This document shows, one piece after another, positions 8,458 to 17,168 of a DNA stretch of 64,000 bases; within the stretch, counting starts at the first letter, position 1; the number at the start of each line of letters is the position of its first letter. The position numbers and the translations under genes are program-made. The notes below the pieces were generated by a model. It saw nothing but the letters and a program-made list of their open reading frames with translations, made no database searches and was not told the DNA's origin. Origin of the DNA: an uncultured Ruminococcus sp. (lineage in GTDB: Bacteria > Bacillota > Clostridia > Oscillospirales > Ruminococcaceae); assembly GCA_947624295.1 (NCBI GenBank), contig CANQJV010000006.1, positions 1 through 64,000 on the forward strand. Reading direction: 5' to 3'.

Positions 8458-8524
8458 AAACGCATACCTCCGCAAAAAAATATCTTCTTCTGCATAATAT
8501 GCGGAAAAGCTGTATCATATTACA

Positions 8525-8947
8525 TCAGTCGCTTAAAGAAATATCGCTGTCTGAATCATTTTTCTTAGCCTTTTTCTTAGCCATAATGCCCTGTATTTTC
8601 TCAACAACATTCGGCACAGCATTTATTGCACTGTTCAAGCGGTCGTTGCCCGAATCAACAGTAACCATTTTTGCGTTACCGTCAGGAGATATGACGAGGA
8701 ATCCCTCCGGTTTAATGCTTATACCTGCGCCTGCTCCGCCTGCAAATAAATCCTTGTCGTATTTTGACGGTAAATCTGAACCGCCTGAGGCGAATCCATA
8801 GCATACCTTTGAGATAGGTATTACTGTAGTACCGTCTGCTGTCGTAATAGGCTCACCTATTATCGAATTTACGTCAGCCATTTCCTTGACTTTTTCCATT
8901 GAAACGCCAAGCAATTCATTTATATTTGTTTTCTTTTTTGTTTCCAT
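8525..8947 (-). CDS. ytfJ: YtfJ/GerW-family sporulation protein
   Basis: About 140 residues. The conserved core has V-I-G-E-P-like I-I-G-E-P-I-T-T-A-D-G-T-T-V-I-P-I-S-K-V, then F-A-S-G-G-S, a G-G-A-G-A-G-I-S-I-K-P-E-G-F-L-V segment and a Lys-rich tail. GerW is needed for normal spore germination in Bacillus. The start at 8947 has GAGGT 11 nt upstream; the upstream in-frame reading overlaps the DUF2953 gene and is rejected. It sits 11 bp after DUF2953, its usual partner. Confidence 0.85.
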   Translation of the reverse strand: METKKKTNINELLGVSMEKVKEMADVNSIIGEPITTADGTTVIPISKVCYGFASGGSDLPSKYDKDLFAGGAGAGISIKPEGFLVISPDGNAKMVTVDSGNDRLNSAINAVPNVVEKIQGIMAKKKAKKNDSDSDISLSD

Positions 8948-8958
8948 AAAATAAGACC

Positions 8959-9846
8959 TCATTTCTTTGATTTCTTTGATTTTCTTGATTTTTTCAGTTT
9001 TTTCTCCTGTAATTTCTGCGGAATGAAAAATCTGAACATATATGTTATCAGGAAATAAATTCCTGCAACAATCAGTGTAATAAGTCTGAACCCTAATTTC
9101 ACCGAAATATCCCAACGGCTCTTATCTGATTTGTAGTCAGGGAAAATGTCAACCGTTTTGAATTTCGCTGTACAAACTGTACTAATCCAGCCGATTATAT
9201 TGTATACAGCTCCGCTTATTTCGCCGTATTTCAGCGCACATTTATAAGCATCTTCGCCTGTAATCATAAAATCAATATAAATATTGCTGAATCTGAACCC
9301 TTTGCAAATATGAATAAGCGGTCTGTCAGCTGAACGGAGCATATCAAGCACCATTTCTATTTTATCCTCATTTTCGTCGAGTCTATCAAAAATCTTTTCA
9401 AGTTTACCCTTTTTTTCGTCATCTTCATCAAATGTTGATTTTTCGTTTTCTCTTTCGCTGTCTTTTGCAGTGTTATCCGAAATTTCGTCATCTGATACAG
9501 TTTCATCAGCATCATTTTCAGTAATATCGTCAATTTCATCGTTGTTGTAAATTTCGTCAGGTTCAGGCATAAGAAGTTCCTCAATATTGTCCTCTATATT
9601 GCTGATTTCATCTATATCTGTATCTTCGTCAAAATCATCATCATTTTTATTGATATGTTTGTCAATAAATTTAACTGCAATTCCTTTTTTATCTGAACCG
9701 TAAATATTAACAAAACCGTATTTTATTTTATAAGTAAATTTTTTATCAATATAAGCAGTTTCCGCACTTACAGGTATAATAAGAAACAGCAGGATAATTC
9801 CTATAATCGCAAGAATTACCCACAACAGAATTTTCAAAACTATCAT
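8959..9846 (-). CDS. DUF2953 membrane protein (YtfI-like)
   Basis: 295 residues. An N-terminal membrane segment (about 5-27) is followed by a very acidic Asp/Glu-rich insert (about 70-150). The DUF2953 core has C-K-G-F-R-F-S-N-I-Y-I-D-F, then T-G-E-D-A-Y-K-C-A-L-K-Y-G, and a second membrane segment lies near 255-275 before a Lys/Ser tail. Function is unknown, but DUF2953 genes are usually next to ytfJ, as here. The acidic insert is unusually long. Confidence 0.75.
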   Translation of the reverse strand: MIVLKILLWVILAIIGIILLFLIIPVSAETAYIDKKFTYKIKYGFVNIYGSDKKGIAVKFIDKHINKNDDDFDEDTDIDEISNIEDNIEELLMPEPDEIYNNDEIDDITENDADETVSDDEISDNTAKDSERENEKSTFDEDDEKKGKLEKIFDRLDENEDKIEMVLDMLRSADRPLIHICKGFRFSNIYIDFMITGEDAYKCALKYGEISGAVYNIIGWISTVCTAKFKTVDIFPDYKSDKSRWDISVKLGFRLITLIVAGIYFLITYMFRFFIPQKLQEKKLKKSRKSKKSKK

Positions 9847-9861
9847 ATCTGCTCCTTTCAG

Positions 9862-10434
9862 TTAAATATTTTCATCTGAATTATCATCGCTGTCAAGGTC
9901 AAATTCGAGTTGTCTTGACGGCTGAAATTCAGCAAGAGGCGGTAATTCCGAAAGCGAACTCAGCCCGAAACATCTCAGAAAATTAGGCGTTGTACGGTAA
10001 ACAAGCGGTTTCCCGGGAACATCAAGCCTGCCTGCCTCCTCAATAAGCGATTTTTCAACGAGATTATTGACGACGGACGAACTGTCAACGCCACGGACAT
10101 TTTCAACAAATCCCTTTGATACAGGCTGATTGTACGCTATAATCGTAAGGACTTCCATAGCGGCATTTGAAAGCGGAGTATTCCTTTTAGTTTCGAGAGC
10201 CTCACGTATTTGCGGAGCGAATTGCTCACGGGTACACATCTGATAACTCCCGTCAAGATTTTTTATGCAGATACCGCTGCCGCAATCGTCATACCGTTCA
10301 TTGAGAAGATTTATCATTGTAGGCACTGTCCCCGCATCAATCCCGCAGGACTGCGCAATACGGCACAATTCAACAGGTTCACCTCCTGCAAAAAGTACAG
10401 CCTCTATTGCTCCGAGTTTTTCTTTGACTTCCAA
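9862..10434 (-). CDS. scpB: segregation and condensation protein B
   Basis: 190 residues with two winged-helix regions. Hallmarks are I-E-A-V-L-F-A-G-G-E-P-V near the start and L-T-I-I-A-Y-N-Q-P-V-S-K, then V-R-G-V-D-S. ScpB binds ScpA and SMC to form the condensin complex that organises the chromosome. It overlaps the end of scpA by 31 bp, implying translational coupling. Confidence 0.93.
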   Translation of the reverse strand: MEVKEKLGAIEAVLFAGGEPVELCRIAQSCGIDAGTVPTMINLLNERYDDCGSGICIKNLDGSYQMCTREQFAPQIREALETKRNTPLSNAAMEVLTIIAYNQPVSKGFVENVRGVDSSSVVNNLVEKSLIEEAGRLDVPGKPLVYRTTPNFLRCFGLSSLSELPPLAEFQPSRQLEFDLDSDDNSDENI

Positions 10435-11147
10435 TTCTTCCTCTCTCCTTTGAAAAATATGGTAGTATTATCGTCGCTTATCGTGATACGCCCGAAACGT
10501 GTAAGTTCAAGTACGGCGAGAAAAGTTGCGACTCTTTCCGAACGGTCACGCACACCGTCATATAGTTTATCCATTTGCACTTCGCCTGTTGAATACAATT
10601 CACGCAAAATATGCACGACTTTAGTTATTACAGGAACGATTTTCCGCTTGACAACAGCATTTATCTTGTTTTCTATGTGGATTTTCTTCATTTCAGCCTT
10701 TATTTTCTGCGGTGAAATTGCTTTATAAGCCTCTGCGAGTATTTCGGGGTCATGCGTGAGTGTGTACGTCATATCCGCCTTTATTTTCATAGGTTTACGG
10801 ACGAAAATATCACTTCCTGTACTTCTTTCGGCGAGTGCTTTTGCGGCGAGTCTGCATAGTGACAACTCAATCAATTCGCCCTCAAGTTCTTTCTTGAGTT
10901 TTTCAGCTTCTTCAGGTTTCGGCAGAAGTGCGGCAGTCTTTATGTATATAAGCCTTGCCGCCATTTCAAGAAATTCGCCTGCAATTTCAAGATTACTGTT
11001 ATGCATTTCGTCTATATAAAGCATATACTGTTCAAGTAACTTTGATATTTCTATATCATATATATTCAGCTTATGTTTTGTTATAAGATTTAACAGCACA
11101 TCAAGCGGTCCCTCATATACATCAAGCTTATATGTTATTTTCTCCAT
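10404..11147 (-). CDS. scpA: segregation and condensation protein A
   Basis: About 247 residues, full length. The kleisin N-terminus reads Y-K-L-D-V-Y-E-G-P-L-D-V-L-L-N-L-I, followed by E-F-L-E-M-A-A-R-L-I-Y-I-K-T-A-A-L-L-P. The C-terminal winged helix has V-A-T-F-L-A-V-L-E-L. It bridges SMC heads together with ScpB. ATG 11147 overlaps the stop of the upstream S2P-like gene (TGATATG arrangement); an in-frame TTG at 11156 is an alternative. Confidence 0.92.
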   Translation of the reverse strand: MEKITYKLDVYEGPLDVLLNLITKHKLNIYDIEISKLLEQYMLYIDEMHNSNLEIAGEFLEMAARLIYIKTAALLPKPEEAEKLKKELEGELIELSLCRLAAKALAERSTGSDIFVRKPMKIKADMTYTLTHDPEILAEAYKAISPQKIKAEMKKIHIENKINAVVKRKIVPVITKVVHILRELYSTGEVQMDKLYDGVRDRSERVATFLAVLELTRFGRITISDDNTTIFFKGERKNWKSKKNSEQ

Positions 11148-11148
11148 A

Positions 11149-11820
11149 TCAGCCAAATACCAACGGAATCCATACTGTTGTAAGCGAAATAAGTCTGCTG
11201 ATAAGCCCTATAAGCCAGCCTAACGGGTCAATCAGATGATTTGTGAGAGGTCCTATGAAGAAAAGTCCCAGCAGAATATATGTTGACCATTGATTTATCT
11301 GCCTGTAATTCCTGAAATACCAGCTATGGAATTTAGGCGGTGCAAAGTAACTCAGAATATTGAACCCGTCCAGATTAGGCAACGGCAAAATTGAGATAGT
11401 ACCCAGACATATATTGATACTCGCAAGGAAATTCAGGACAAGGCACAATGCCAGAACAGCTGTACTTCCTCCGGTATACGCAATAATCATAGCGATATTC
11501 ATACAGATAATCGCCATAAGATAGTGAGTTAAAGGTCCTGTCAGCGATAGTACAAGCACGCCTGTACGTGGATTTTTCATGCGGTTTACGTTTATGGGCA
11601 GCGGTTTAGACCAGCCGAATCCCACAAGCATTATCGCAAGCGAACCAAGCAAATCAAGATGAGCCATAGGATTGAGAGTTATGCGCCCCTGTACTTCAGC
11701 CGTATCATCTCCCAACGCTTTCGCAACAAGTCCCTTTACGGAGTTAGTTACAGGCAATACAAGGAACAACATCAATGCCCTTGAAAAAAATGTTAAAAAT
11801 AATTGTAAAGTATTGTTCAA
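11149..11820 (-). CDS. S2P-like (M50) membrane protein lacking the HExxH zinc site
   Basis: About 223 residues with five or more membrane segments. The layout matches the short Firmicutes site-2 protease family: G-D-D-T-A-E-V-Q-G-R-I-T-L-N-P-M-A-H-L-D, then G-F-G-W-S-K-P-L-P-I-N and L-P-L-P-N-L-D-G-F. At the place where the family has H-E-F-A-H (about residues 25-29) this protein has T-N-S-V-K, so two zinc ligands and the catalytic Glu are missing. Only the later Asp ligand remains. It is therefore probably not a metalloprotease. TTG 11820 is preferred (GAGG 8 nt upstream) over GTG 11829. It heads the scpA-scpB operon. Confidence 0.75.
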   Translation of the reverse strand: MNNTLQLFLTFFSRALMLFLVLPVTNSVKGLVAKALGDDTAEVQGRITLNPMAHLDLLGSLAIMLVGFGWSKPLPINVNRMKNPRTGVLVLSLTGPLTHYLMAIICMNIAMIIAYTGGSTAVLALCLVLNFLASINICLGTISILPLPNLDGFNILSYFAPPKFHSWYFRNYRQINQWSTYILLGLFFIGPLTNHLIDPLGWLIGLISRLISLTTVWIPLVFG

Positions 11821-11969
11821 ACCAAACACCTCGTTATTTCTTTTAATTTTTAATTATATATATTAAAACTATATATTTTTTATTATACTACAAATGCACA
11901 AATTTTTCAAGCCTAATTTGCAAATTTACAGCTTATTAAAAAAATTTGTATTTTTTTTTCAAAAAACAC

Positions 11970-11998
11970 TTGCATTTTCTGAAAGAATGTGATACAAT
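11970..11998 (+). promoter_or_regulatory. promoter of rpmB
   Basis: TTGCAT (11970-11975) and TACAAT (11993-11998) with a 17-bp spacer, 68 bp upstream of the rpmB start. Confidence 0.65.
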
Positions 11999-12065
11999 AT
12001 TATTATTGTCTGATAATATATCAGTTATTATCTGATTCTATGATTCTATAAGGAGGTGCAGCCTG

Positions 12066-12251
12066 ATGGCAAAATGCGATATCTGCGGTAAGGGAGTTAC
12101 ATTCGGAATTAAAGTTTCCCACTCTCATAGACGTACAAACAGAACATGGAAGCCTAACGTAAAGCGTGTAAAGGCTATCGTCAAGGGTACTCCTTGTCAT
12201 ATCTATGCTTGCTCAAGATGCCTACGTTCCGGTAAGGTTGAAAGAGCTTAA
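12066..12251 (+). CDS. rpmB: 50S ribosomal protein L28
   Basis: 61 residues. It begins M-A-K-C-D-I-C-G-K and later has Y-A-C-S-R-C-L-R-S-G, giving the four-Cys (zinc-binding, C+) form of L28. The core R-R-T-N-R-T-W-K-P-N is diagnostic. It is a single-gene unit with AGGAGGTG before ATG, its own promoter and a terminator. Confidence 0.96.
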   Translation: MAKCDICGKGVTFGIKVSHSHRRTNRTWKPNVKRVKAIVKGTPCHIYACSRCLRSGKVERA

Positions 12252-12275
12252 TTTACCCATTTTCTCAAAAATATC

Positions 12276-12304
12276 GGGCGTTCTTCGGAACGTCCTTTAT
12301 TTTT
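12276..12304 (+). terminator. terminator after rpmB
   Basis: An 8-bp stem GGGCGTTC/GAACGTCC is closed by a C(TTCG)G tetraloop and followed by TTTATTTTT. Confidence 0.85.
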
Positions 12305-12306
12305 CC

Positions 12307-12344
12307 GCAAAAAAATAACGCTGTCCTCAAAAAACAGGATTATT
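12307..12344 (-). terminator. terminator after the dockerin esterase gene
   Basis: On the minus strand an 11-bp stem with one mismatch (12334-12344 with 12314-12324) is followed by a T-run, just past the stop at 12354. Confidence 0.75.
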
Positions 12345-12353
12345 TTTGTTATA

Positions 12354-15300
12354 TTATTTTACATGATTTGCTAAACCTGCTATATTCTGCGCTTTTACAT
12401 CGTCCGCAACAAGTTTTGCAACTGCATTTGCACCCTCTTCACAAAAATGCGTTCCGTCTGTTGAACCCTCAACAACGCCCATAAGATGATATTTCAACGC
12501 TCTGTCGTATCCTATTGAGTTATAATGATTAACCATAAGCGTATTAAGGTCAATGCAAGGTATGCTGTATTTCGCTGAAAGCTGTTTGCACGCATCGCAA
12601 TAATTTGTATAACTATTAACAAATTTACCGTTTGAATATGCTTTCATGCCGATTACAGTAGTAACAAGTATAGGTGTTGCATCTTTCGCCTGCGCTGATT
12701 TGATGAACTCTGTCATATACCACTCATATGAACCTTCTGACGGATTATTCACGTTACCGCAAGTAGGTGCGTATCTGTCAGCGTTCGCTTTACCTGAATC
12801 GTTTATAGCAAACTGCACCATTACAAAGTCGCCCTCTTTGAGATTATCAGCAATTGTCTGCCATCTGCCCTCATCATAGAATTTCTTTGTTGAACGTCCT
12901 GCTATTGAATGATTCGCAACTGTAACGCTGTCGTCGAAATAGTCCGCAAGATAATATCCCCAACCTTGCTGAGGTGCGTATGATGCACGGTAACTTTGTA
13001 CTGTTGAATCGCCTGCAATATATATAGTAGGCTTATTTGTTTCAACTGGCGGTAAATCGCTGTTCGGGTCATAAATTTCAGCAAAAGGCTCATCTGTAGG
13101 CATAAGCGTGATATAGTCAAGATTAGGTCCGCCGTTTTCAGTAGCTGATACAAACTGTATCGTATTTTTGCCTGCAATAAGCGGTAATACTATACCAAAT
13201 TCCGTCCATTGAGTCCATGCGCCTGTACCCGTGAATGACTGCATCCAGTAATCAGTTGTGTTGCCGTTCACATATATTTTCATTTTCCTGTCTGCCTCAG
13301 TACCGTTCGCAAATCTTATATGTGTCATATAATTTCCGTTTGCGGTCACGTCAACATCAAAAGTAACACTGCTGTCAAGAATATTGTCAAGATTCAGGTA
13401 GCCTATAACTTCACTTTTCTCTGTAGGCATTGTCTTTGTAAAGCCCTCGTTTACTGTTTCAGCAACACCACTGCTCCACGACTGGTCTACAGCGTAATAG
13501 CGTGGGTCTGTTGTTGTCGGGATTGTAGTTGTTGTAGTTGCTGTAGTCGTTACAGGCGGAACATATACGGGTAATTCCCTTAAATCAGCAAGAAATTCCT
13601 GTATGAAAAGAGCATCTTCCCCTGTAATCATGCCGTCCTGAGTCAAATCAGCGTTTATTATACCTGCCTCATCAAGTCCATAAACATCTTTGTTACCTAT
13701 ATATTGGATTATAGCCGCTGCATCAGCAAAATTAACAGTACCGTCAAGGTTCGCATCACCAAAGTGAACTGTCGGAGCAGGTTCTGTTTCAGGCGGATTT
13801 GAAGTTGTTTCCGTTGCTGTTGTTGTGGTAGTTGTAGTTGTCACCGGTTCTGTTGTTGTAGCGGTGACAATTACAGCTTCTCTGACAAACCAGTCCTGAC
13901 AATTTACGCCGTTTATTTCCCACTGCTGAATATTAGCACCTGCATCTTTAAGAGCGTTTACTACTTCAACTGCTGATTTATCGCCTGAAACTCTTGTTCT
14001 TATTTTATATGAACCGTCAGCATTCTTTGTGAATTTGAACTGCTGATTATTTTCGCCGTTGAAATTATAAAGCCCTATATTTTTACCATTTTCAGGCTTG
14101 TTGCCTGCAACATCAAGTGCGACTTTATCGCTGTAAGCAGGAAATATATAATAATATCCGTCACCTGCCGACTTCAATCGCCATGTATTATATTCAGCCT
14201 GTTCAGTAATTCCCCATTGCTGAACATTTGCACCGCTTTCAATTTTACCGTCTGCGACTTCCATATATAGACCGCTGTTTACGTTCTCGAAAGAATACAT
14301 GACATTTTCATCAAAAACTTCTGCTGTAATTGCGTTTGCATTGTCGAAATCGTACAATTGCGACATAAGTTCAGCAAGTTTCAGTGAGCCTTTTTTACTT
14401 TGGTGTAAATCGTCCGCTGAACCATTCGCCTGTATTGCGTAGTATTCAGCCATTCCGTCGTATCCCACGGAAAGCCCGAAATCTTGCCACGGATTGAACA
14501 GGTCTATAACTGTAACATTCTGTTCAGTGCCGATTTGGTCAAGCTGACCGCCGAACCAGCGTCCCGAAAGCAATGGGCTTCTTGTGAGGTCGCCACGTCT
14601 GCCCTGCTGTTTTACGAGAACCACTGTCATTCCCTTTGATTTTGCGGTTTTCACCATATCCGTGACAGTTTCATAGTACTCGTCTTTATTTGAGTAGTTT
14701 GTATCGTTTATACCGATTGATATGACGTAAATATCGCCTTCTTTACCGTATTTCTCAATAGGTGCGAATTGCCCTGCATCAACGAAACCTTTCGCATATT
14801 GACCGCTTGCCGCCATATTACGTACTTGCCAGTCTTTTGAAACGTAATCTCCTAAAAATTGTCCCCAGCCGTGTTGTGACGAATCGTTGACATTATAGTA
14901 ATTTGCTACAGTTGAATCTCCGCAAAGCCATATTGTTTTGTTAGTTTCGCCGGTATCGTTGATTTGTTTTATTTCAACCGCCGAAATCGTAAACGGTGTA
15001 TTTGCTCTGCCTGCAACAGCCTGAATATTCAACTGACCGTCCGTTACAGGAATCTGCACTGTTTCTGCAGCGTTGTTGCCTGTTAGATTCATCATCTGGA
15101 GAATACCCTCCATTTTTATTGACGTACGTGAACAATCTCCCGTGATGACCTTGACTTCATACAAACCTTTCGGCAAATCAACATTGAAAGTATTCGCACC
15201 GCTTTCCGATTTGAACTGCACCGCATCACTTAATGCACCTTTGCCCTTAGCTGTAACGTTCGCAACGTTCGCTGTCTGCGCAAATCCATATCCTTTTGAG

Positions 15301-15476
15301 GCGTTATAGCCGTCTGTAGCTGATACTCCCGTGTAACCCGATTCCGTACCGTTCCCGCCAAAATCAAATTTCCAGTCCGTAGCAGCTGAATTTGCCTGAG
15401 GTATCGAAATCCCTGCAAATGCCGAAAGTGACAGTGTGAGCGAAGTCAGATAACTCAAAAATCTTTTTGCTTTCAT
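12354..15476 (-). CDS. secreted modular dockerin protein with two SGNH/CE12-type esterase domains
   Basis: 1040 residues. Modules in order: signal peptide (1-31); beta-sandwich carbohydrate-associated module (about 34-170); SGNH esterase 1 (180-375; G-D-S188-T, G-I-N257-D, D356-x-H358); ricin-like beta-trefoil (about 393-530; paired N-I/V-Q-Q-W motifs); Thr-rich linker; type I dockerin (572-632; duplicated Ca loops D-A-N-L-D-G-T and D-L-T-Q-D-G-M); Thr linker; CBM35-like module (about 658-793); SGNH esterase 2 (816-1036; G-D-S824-T, I-N892-D, D1007-x2-H1010). Both esterases resemble rhamnogalacturonan/xylan acetylesterases (CE12), so it probably deacetylates pectin or hemicellulose while docked to a cellulosome scaffoldin. 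No scaffoldin is in the window. The start follows AGGGAGGA. Confidence 0.85.
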   Translation of the reverse strand: MKAKRFLSYLTSLTLSLSAFAGISIPQANSAATDWKFDFGGNGTESGYTGVSATDGYNASKGYGFAQTANVANVTAKGKGALSDAVQFKSESGANTFNVDLPKGLYEVKVITGDCSRTSIKMEGILQMMNLTGNNAAETVQIPVTDGQLNIQAVAGRANTPFTISAVEIKQINDTGETNKTIWLCGDSTVANYYNVNDSSQHGWGQFLGDYVSKDWQVRNMAASGQYAKGFVDAGQFAPIEKYGKEGDIYVISIGINDTNYSNKDEYYETVTDMVKTAKSKGMTVVLVKQQGRRGDLTRSPLLSGRWFGGQLDQIGTEQNVTVIDLFNPWQDFGLSVGYDGMAEYYAIQANGSADDLHQSKKGSLKLAELMSQLYDFDNANAITAEVFDENVMYSFENVNSGLYMEVADGKIESGANVQQWGITEQAEYNTWRLKSAGDGYYYIFPAYSDKVALDVAGNKPENGKNIGLYNFNGENNQQFKFTKNADGSYKIRTRVSGDKSAVEVVNALKDAGANIQQWEINGVNCQDWFVREAVIVTATTTEPVTTTTTTTTATETTSNPPETEPAPTVHFGDANLDGTVNFADAAAIIQYIGNKDVYGLDEAGIINADLTQDGMITGEDALFIQEFLADLRELPVYVPPVTTTATTTTTIPTTTDPRYYAVDQSWSSGVAETVNEGFTKTMPTEKSEVIGYLNLDNILDSSVTFDVDVTANGNYMTHIRFANGTEADRKMKIYVNGNTTDYWMQSFTGTGAWTQWTEFGIVLPLIAGKNTIQFVSATENGGPNLDYITLMPTDEPFAEIYDPNSDLPPVETNKPTIYIAGDSTVQSYRASYAPQQGWGYYLADYFDDSVTVANHSIAGRSTKKFYDEGRWQTIADNLKEGDFVMVQFAINDSGKANADRYAPTCGNVNNPSEGSYEWYMTEFIKSAQAKDATPILVTTVIGMKAYSNGKFVNSYTNYCDACKQLSAKYSIPCIDLNTLMVNHYNSIGYDRALKYHLMGVVEGSTDGTHFCEEGANAVAKLVADDVKAQNIAGLANHVK

Positions 15477-15680
15477 AAAAATCCTCCCTAAATATAATTT
15501 ATCTGTTTTAATTATATCATAATATATTTACAAAGTCAATGCAGAAATTATATACTTTTATGATATTTTATGATATTTTTCAGAACTGATTTTTTATAGT
15601 GTAAAATAATATCATTTTTTCTTTGCAAAATAAAATAATATTACATATATACTCTATAAATGAATTATTTAAAAAAGTAC

Positions 15681-15709
15681 TTGAAATATATACTGGTATA
15701 TGCTATAAT
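15681..15709 (+). promoter_or_regulatory. promoter of the radC-like gene pair
   Basis: TTGAAA (15681-15686) and TATAAT (15704-15709) with a 17-bp spacer, 35 bp upstream of the first radC-like start. Confidence 0.65.
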
Positions 15710-15743
15710 ATATATATAACTTAAATAAAGAAAAAGGTGTTTT

Positions 15744-16433
15744 ATGGACAAAAATAAAATTCACAGCGGTCACAGGGAAAGACTTCGCAATAAATTTATA
15801 AATTTCGGTGCAGAGGCATTGCTTGACCACGAATTACTTGAACTTGCGCTGTTTTACTCGATTCCACGTGCAAATACAAATGATATAGCACATAGTCTTA
15901 TAAATGATTTCGAAAATCTGAAAAATATACTTGATGCATCTGTAGACGAACTTACAAAATCAAAAGGTATAGGAGAAAATTCCGCTGAATTTATCCGGCT
16001 TTTCGCCGATATATGCAAAGAATACAATAAATTTTCAACAACACATGATTATGATACTACTAAAAATTATTTCCCTGAATACCTCCATAACTATTTCCAA
16101 AGCGCAAATTCAAATATATGTTTGCTTTTATGCATAGACAACAAGCTCAATATAAAAAATAAAATAAATTTCACAATTGAAAATATACTTAAAGATGATT
16201 CAGAAATACGCCGTATTGTGCAATTTCTTATCACAAACGACTGCACAAGAGTCATCGCTGGTATAAATCACCCCGAAAGAATAGCTATGCCTAATGATTT
16301 GGATTTCGCTGTAATAAAACTTTTATCCGAAAAATTGTCCGTATTAAACATAATTCTTGCTGACTGCATAATATGCAGTAAAAATGAAACTTTCTCATTA
16401 AAACAACATGGTGCTTTTTCATTTGAGGAATAA
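15744..16433 (+). CDS. RadC-like protein with degenerate JAB/MPN site
   Basis: 229 residues. The N-terminal helical UPF0758 part reads R-E-R-L-R-N-K-F, then G-A-E-A-L-L-D-H-E-L-L-E-L. A helix-hairpin-helix follows (S-K-G-I-G-E-N-S-A), then the JAB domain. The JAMM signature, normally H-x-H-P-S-G, reads I174-N-H176-P-E-R, so the first His is lost and the metal site is probably impaired. RadC proteins have no settled function. The next gene, 6 bp downstream, is a paralogue with an intact signature. Confidence 0.8.
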   Translation: MDKNKIHSGHRERLRNKFINFGAEALLDHELLELALFYSIPRANTNDIAHSLINDFENLKNILDASVDELTKSKGIGENSAEFIRLFADICKEYNKFSTTHDYDTTKNYFPEYLHNYFQSANSNICLLLCIDNKLNIKNKINFTIENILKDDSEIRRIVQFLITNDCTRVIAGINHPERIAMPNDLDFAVIKLLSEKLSVLNIILADCIICSKNETFSLKQHGAFSFEE

Positions 16434-16439
16434 TAAAAT

Positions 16440-17168
16440 ATGACAAACGACAATAATAATGAACTTACTATTGAACAGCTTAAAAACAAATACCGTTCAT
16501 ATGGCTATGATACGCTTACAAATGATGAGAAAATCCGCCTTTTTCTTTCATACTCCGAAAAAGGTAAAAATCTTGACAAAGCAACTGAAATTATTACAAA
16601 AACATTCGGGAATATACATATTGCTTCTGATTCAGGCGTAGTTTTCCTCATGAATGTGTGCAAATTAAGCACATCAAGCGCAGTTTTACTGAGCCTTATC
16701 CCTGCATTCAGCAATATTTATACATTTGAAGAATACAGCAAACTGCAACTCAATTCATCTGAAAATGCCAAAGAATTTTTCTCCGCACTCCTGAAAAATA
16801 ATCACTTTGAAAAATCAGTTGTAATTGCACTTGACAAAAAATTCAATATCATAAATCAACTGATTTTTTCGAATGAAGAAATAGACAGGGTAAATTTACC
16901 ATTTAGAAAAATATATGAATTTGCACAAAATGATTCTATAAAATATGTGATTATTTCACATTGCCACCCCGACGGAAATGCTTTTCCGTCAAATGATGAT
17001 ATAAATACAACATTGAAAATAAAAGAAATGCTTAATATGGCTGATACTGTCCTTGTTGACCATATAATAGTAGGTTCTGACAACGCTTTGTCAATGCGTG
17101 AATACCTGAAAGAAAATATTTTCGATGATGTTAAAAATTATAACATATCTACCTCCACGGGTGAATAG
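16440..17168 (+). CDS. RadC-like JAB-domain protein (intact metal motif)
   Basis: 242 residues. It has the same architecture as the preceding gene, but the JAMM motif is intact: I-S-H174-C-H176-P-D-G-N-A-F-P-S-N-D-D187, followed by V-D-H-I-I-V-G-S. It may be an active metalloenzyme. The helix-hairpin-helix part is less conserved than in its neighbour. It is almost certainly co-transcribed with it. Its 3' end overlaps the converging C39-like gene by 20 bp. Confidence 0.8.
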   Translation: MTNDNNNELTIEQLKNKYRSYGYDTLTNDEKIRLFLSYSEKGKNLDKATEIITKTFGNIHIASDSGVVFLMNVCKLSTSSAVLLSLIPAFSNIYTFEEYSKLQLNSSENAKEFFSALLKNNHFEKSVVIALDKKFNIINQLIFSNEEIDRVNLPFRKIYEFAQNDSIKYVIISHCHPDGNAFPSNDDINTTLKIKEMLNMADTVLVDHIIVGSDNALSMREYLKENIFDDVKNYNISTSTGE

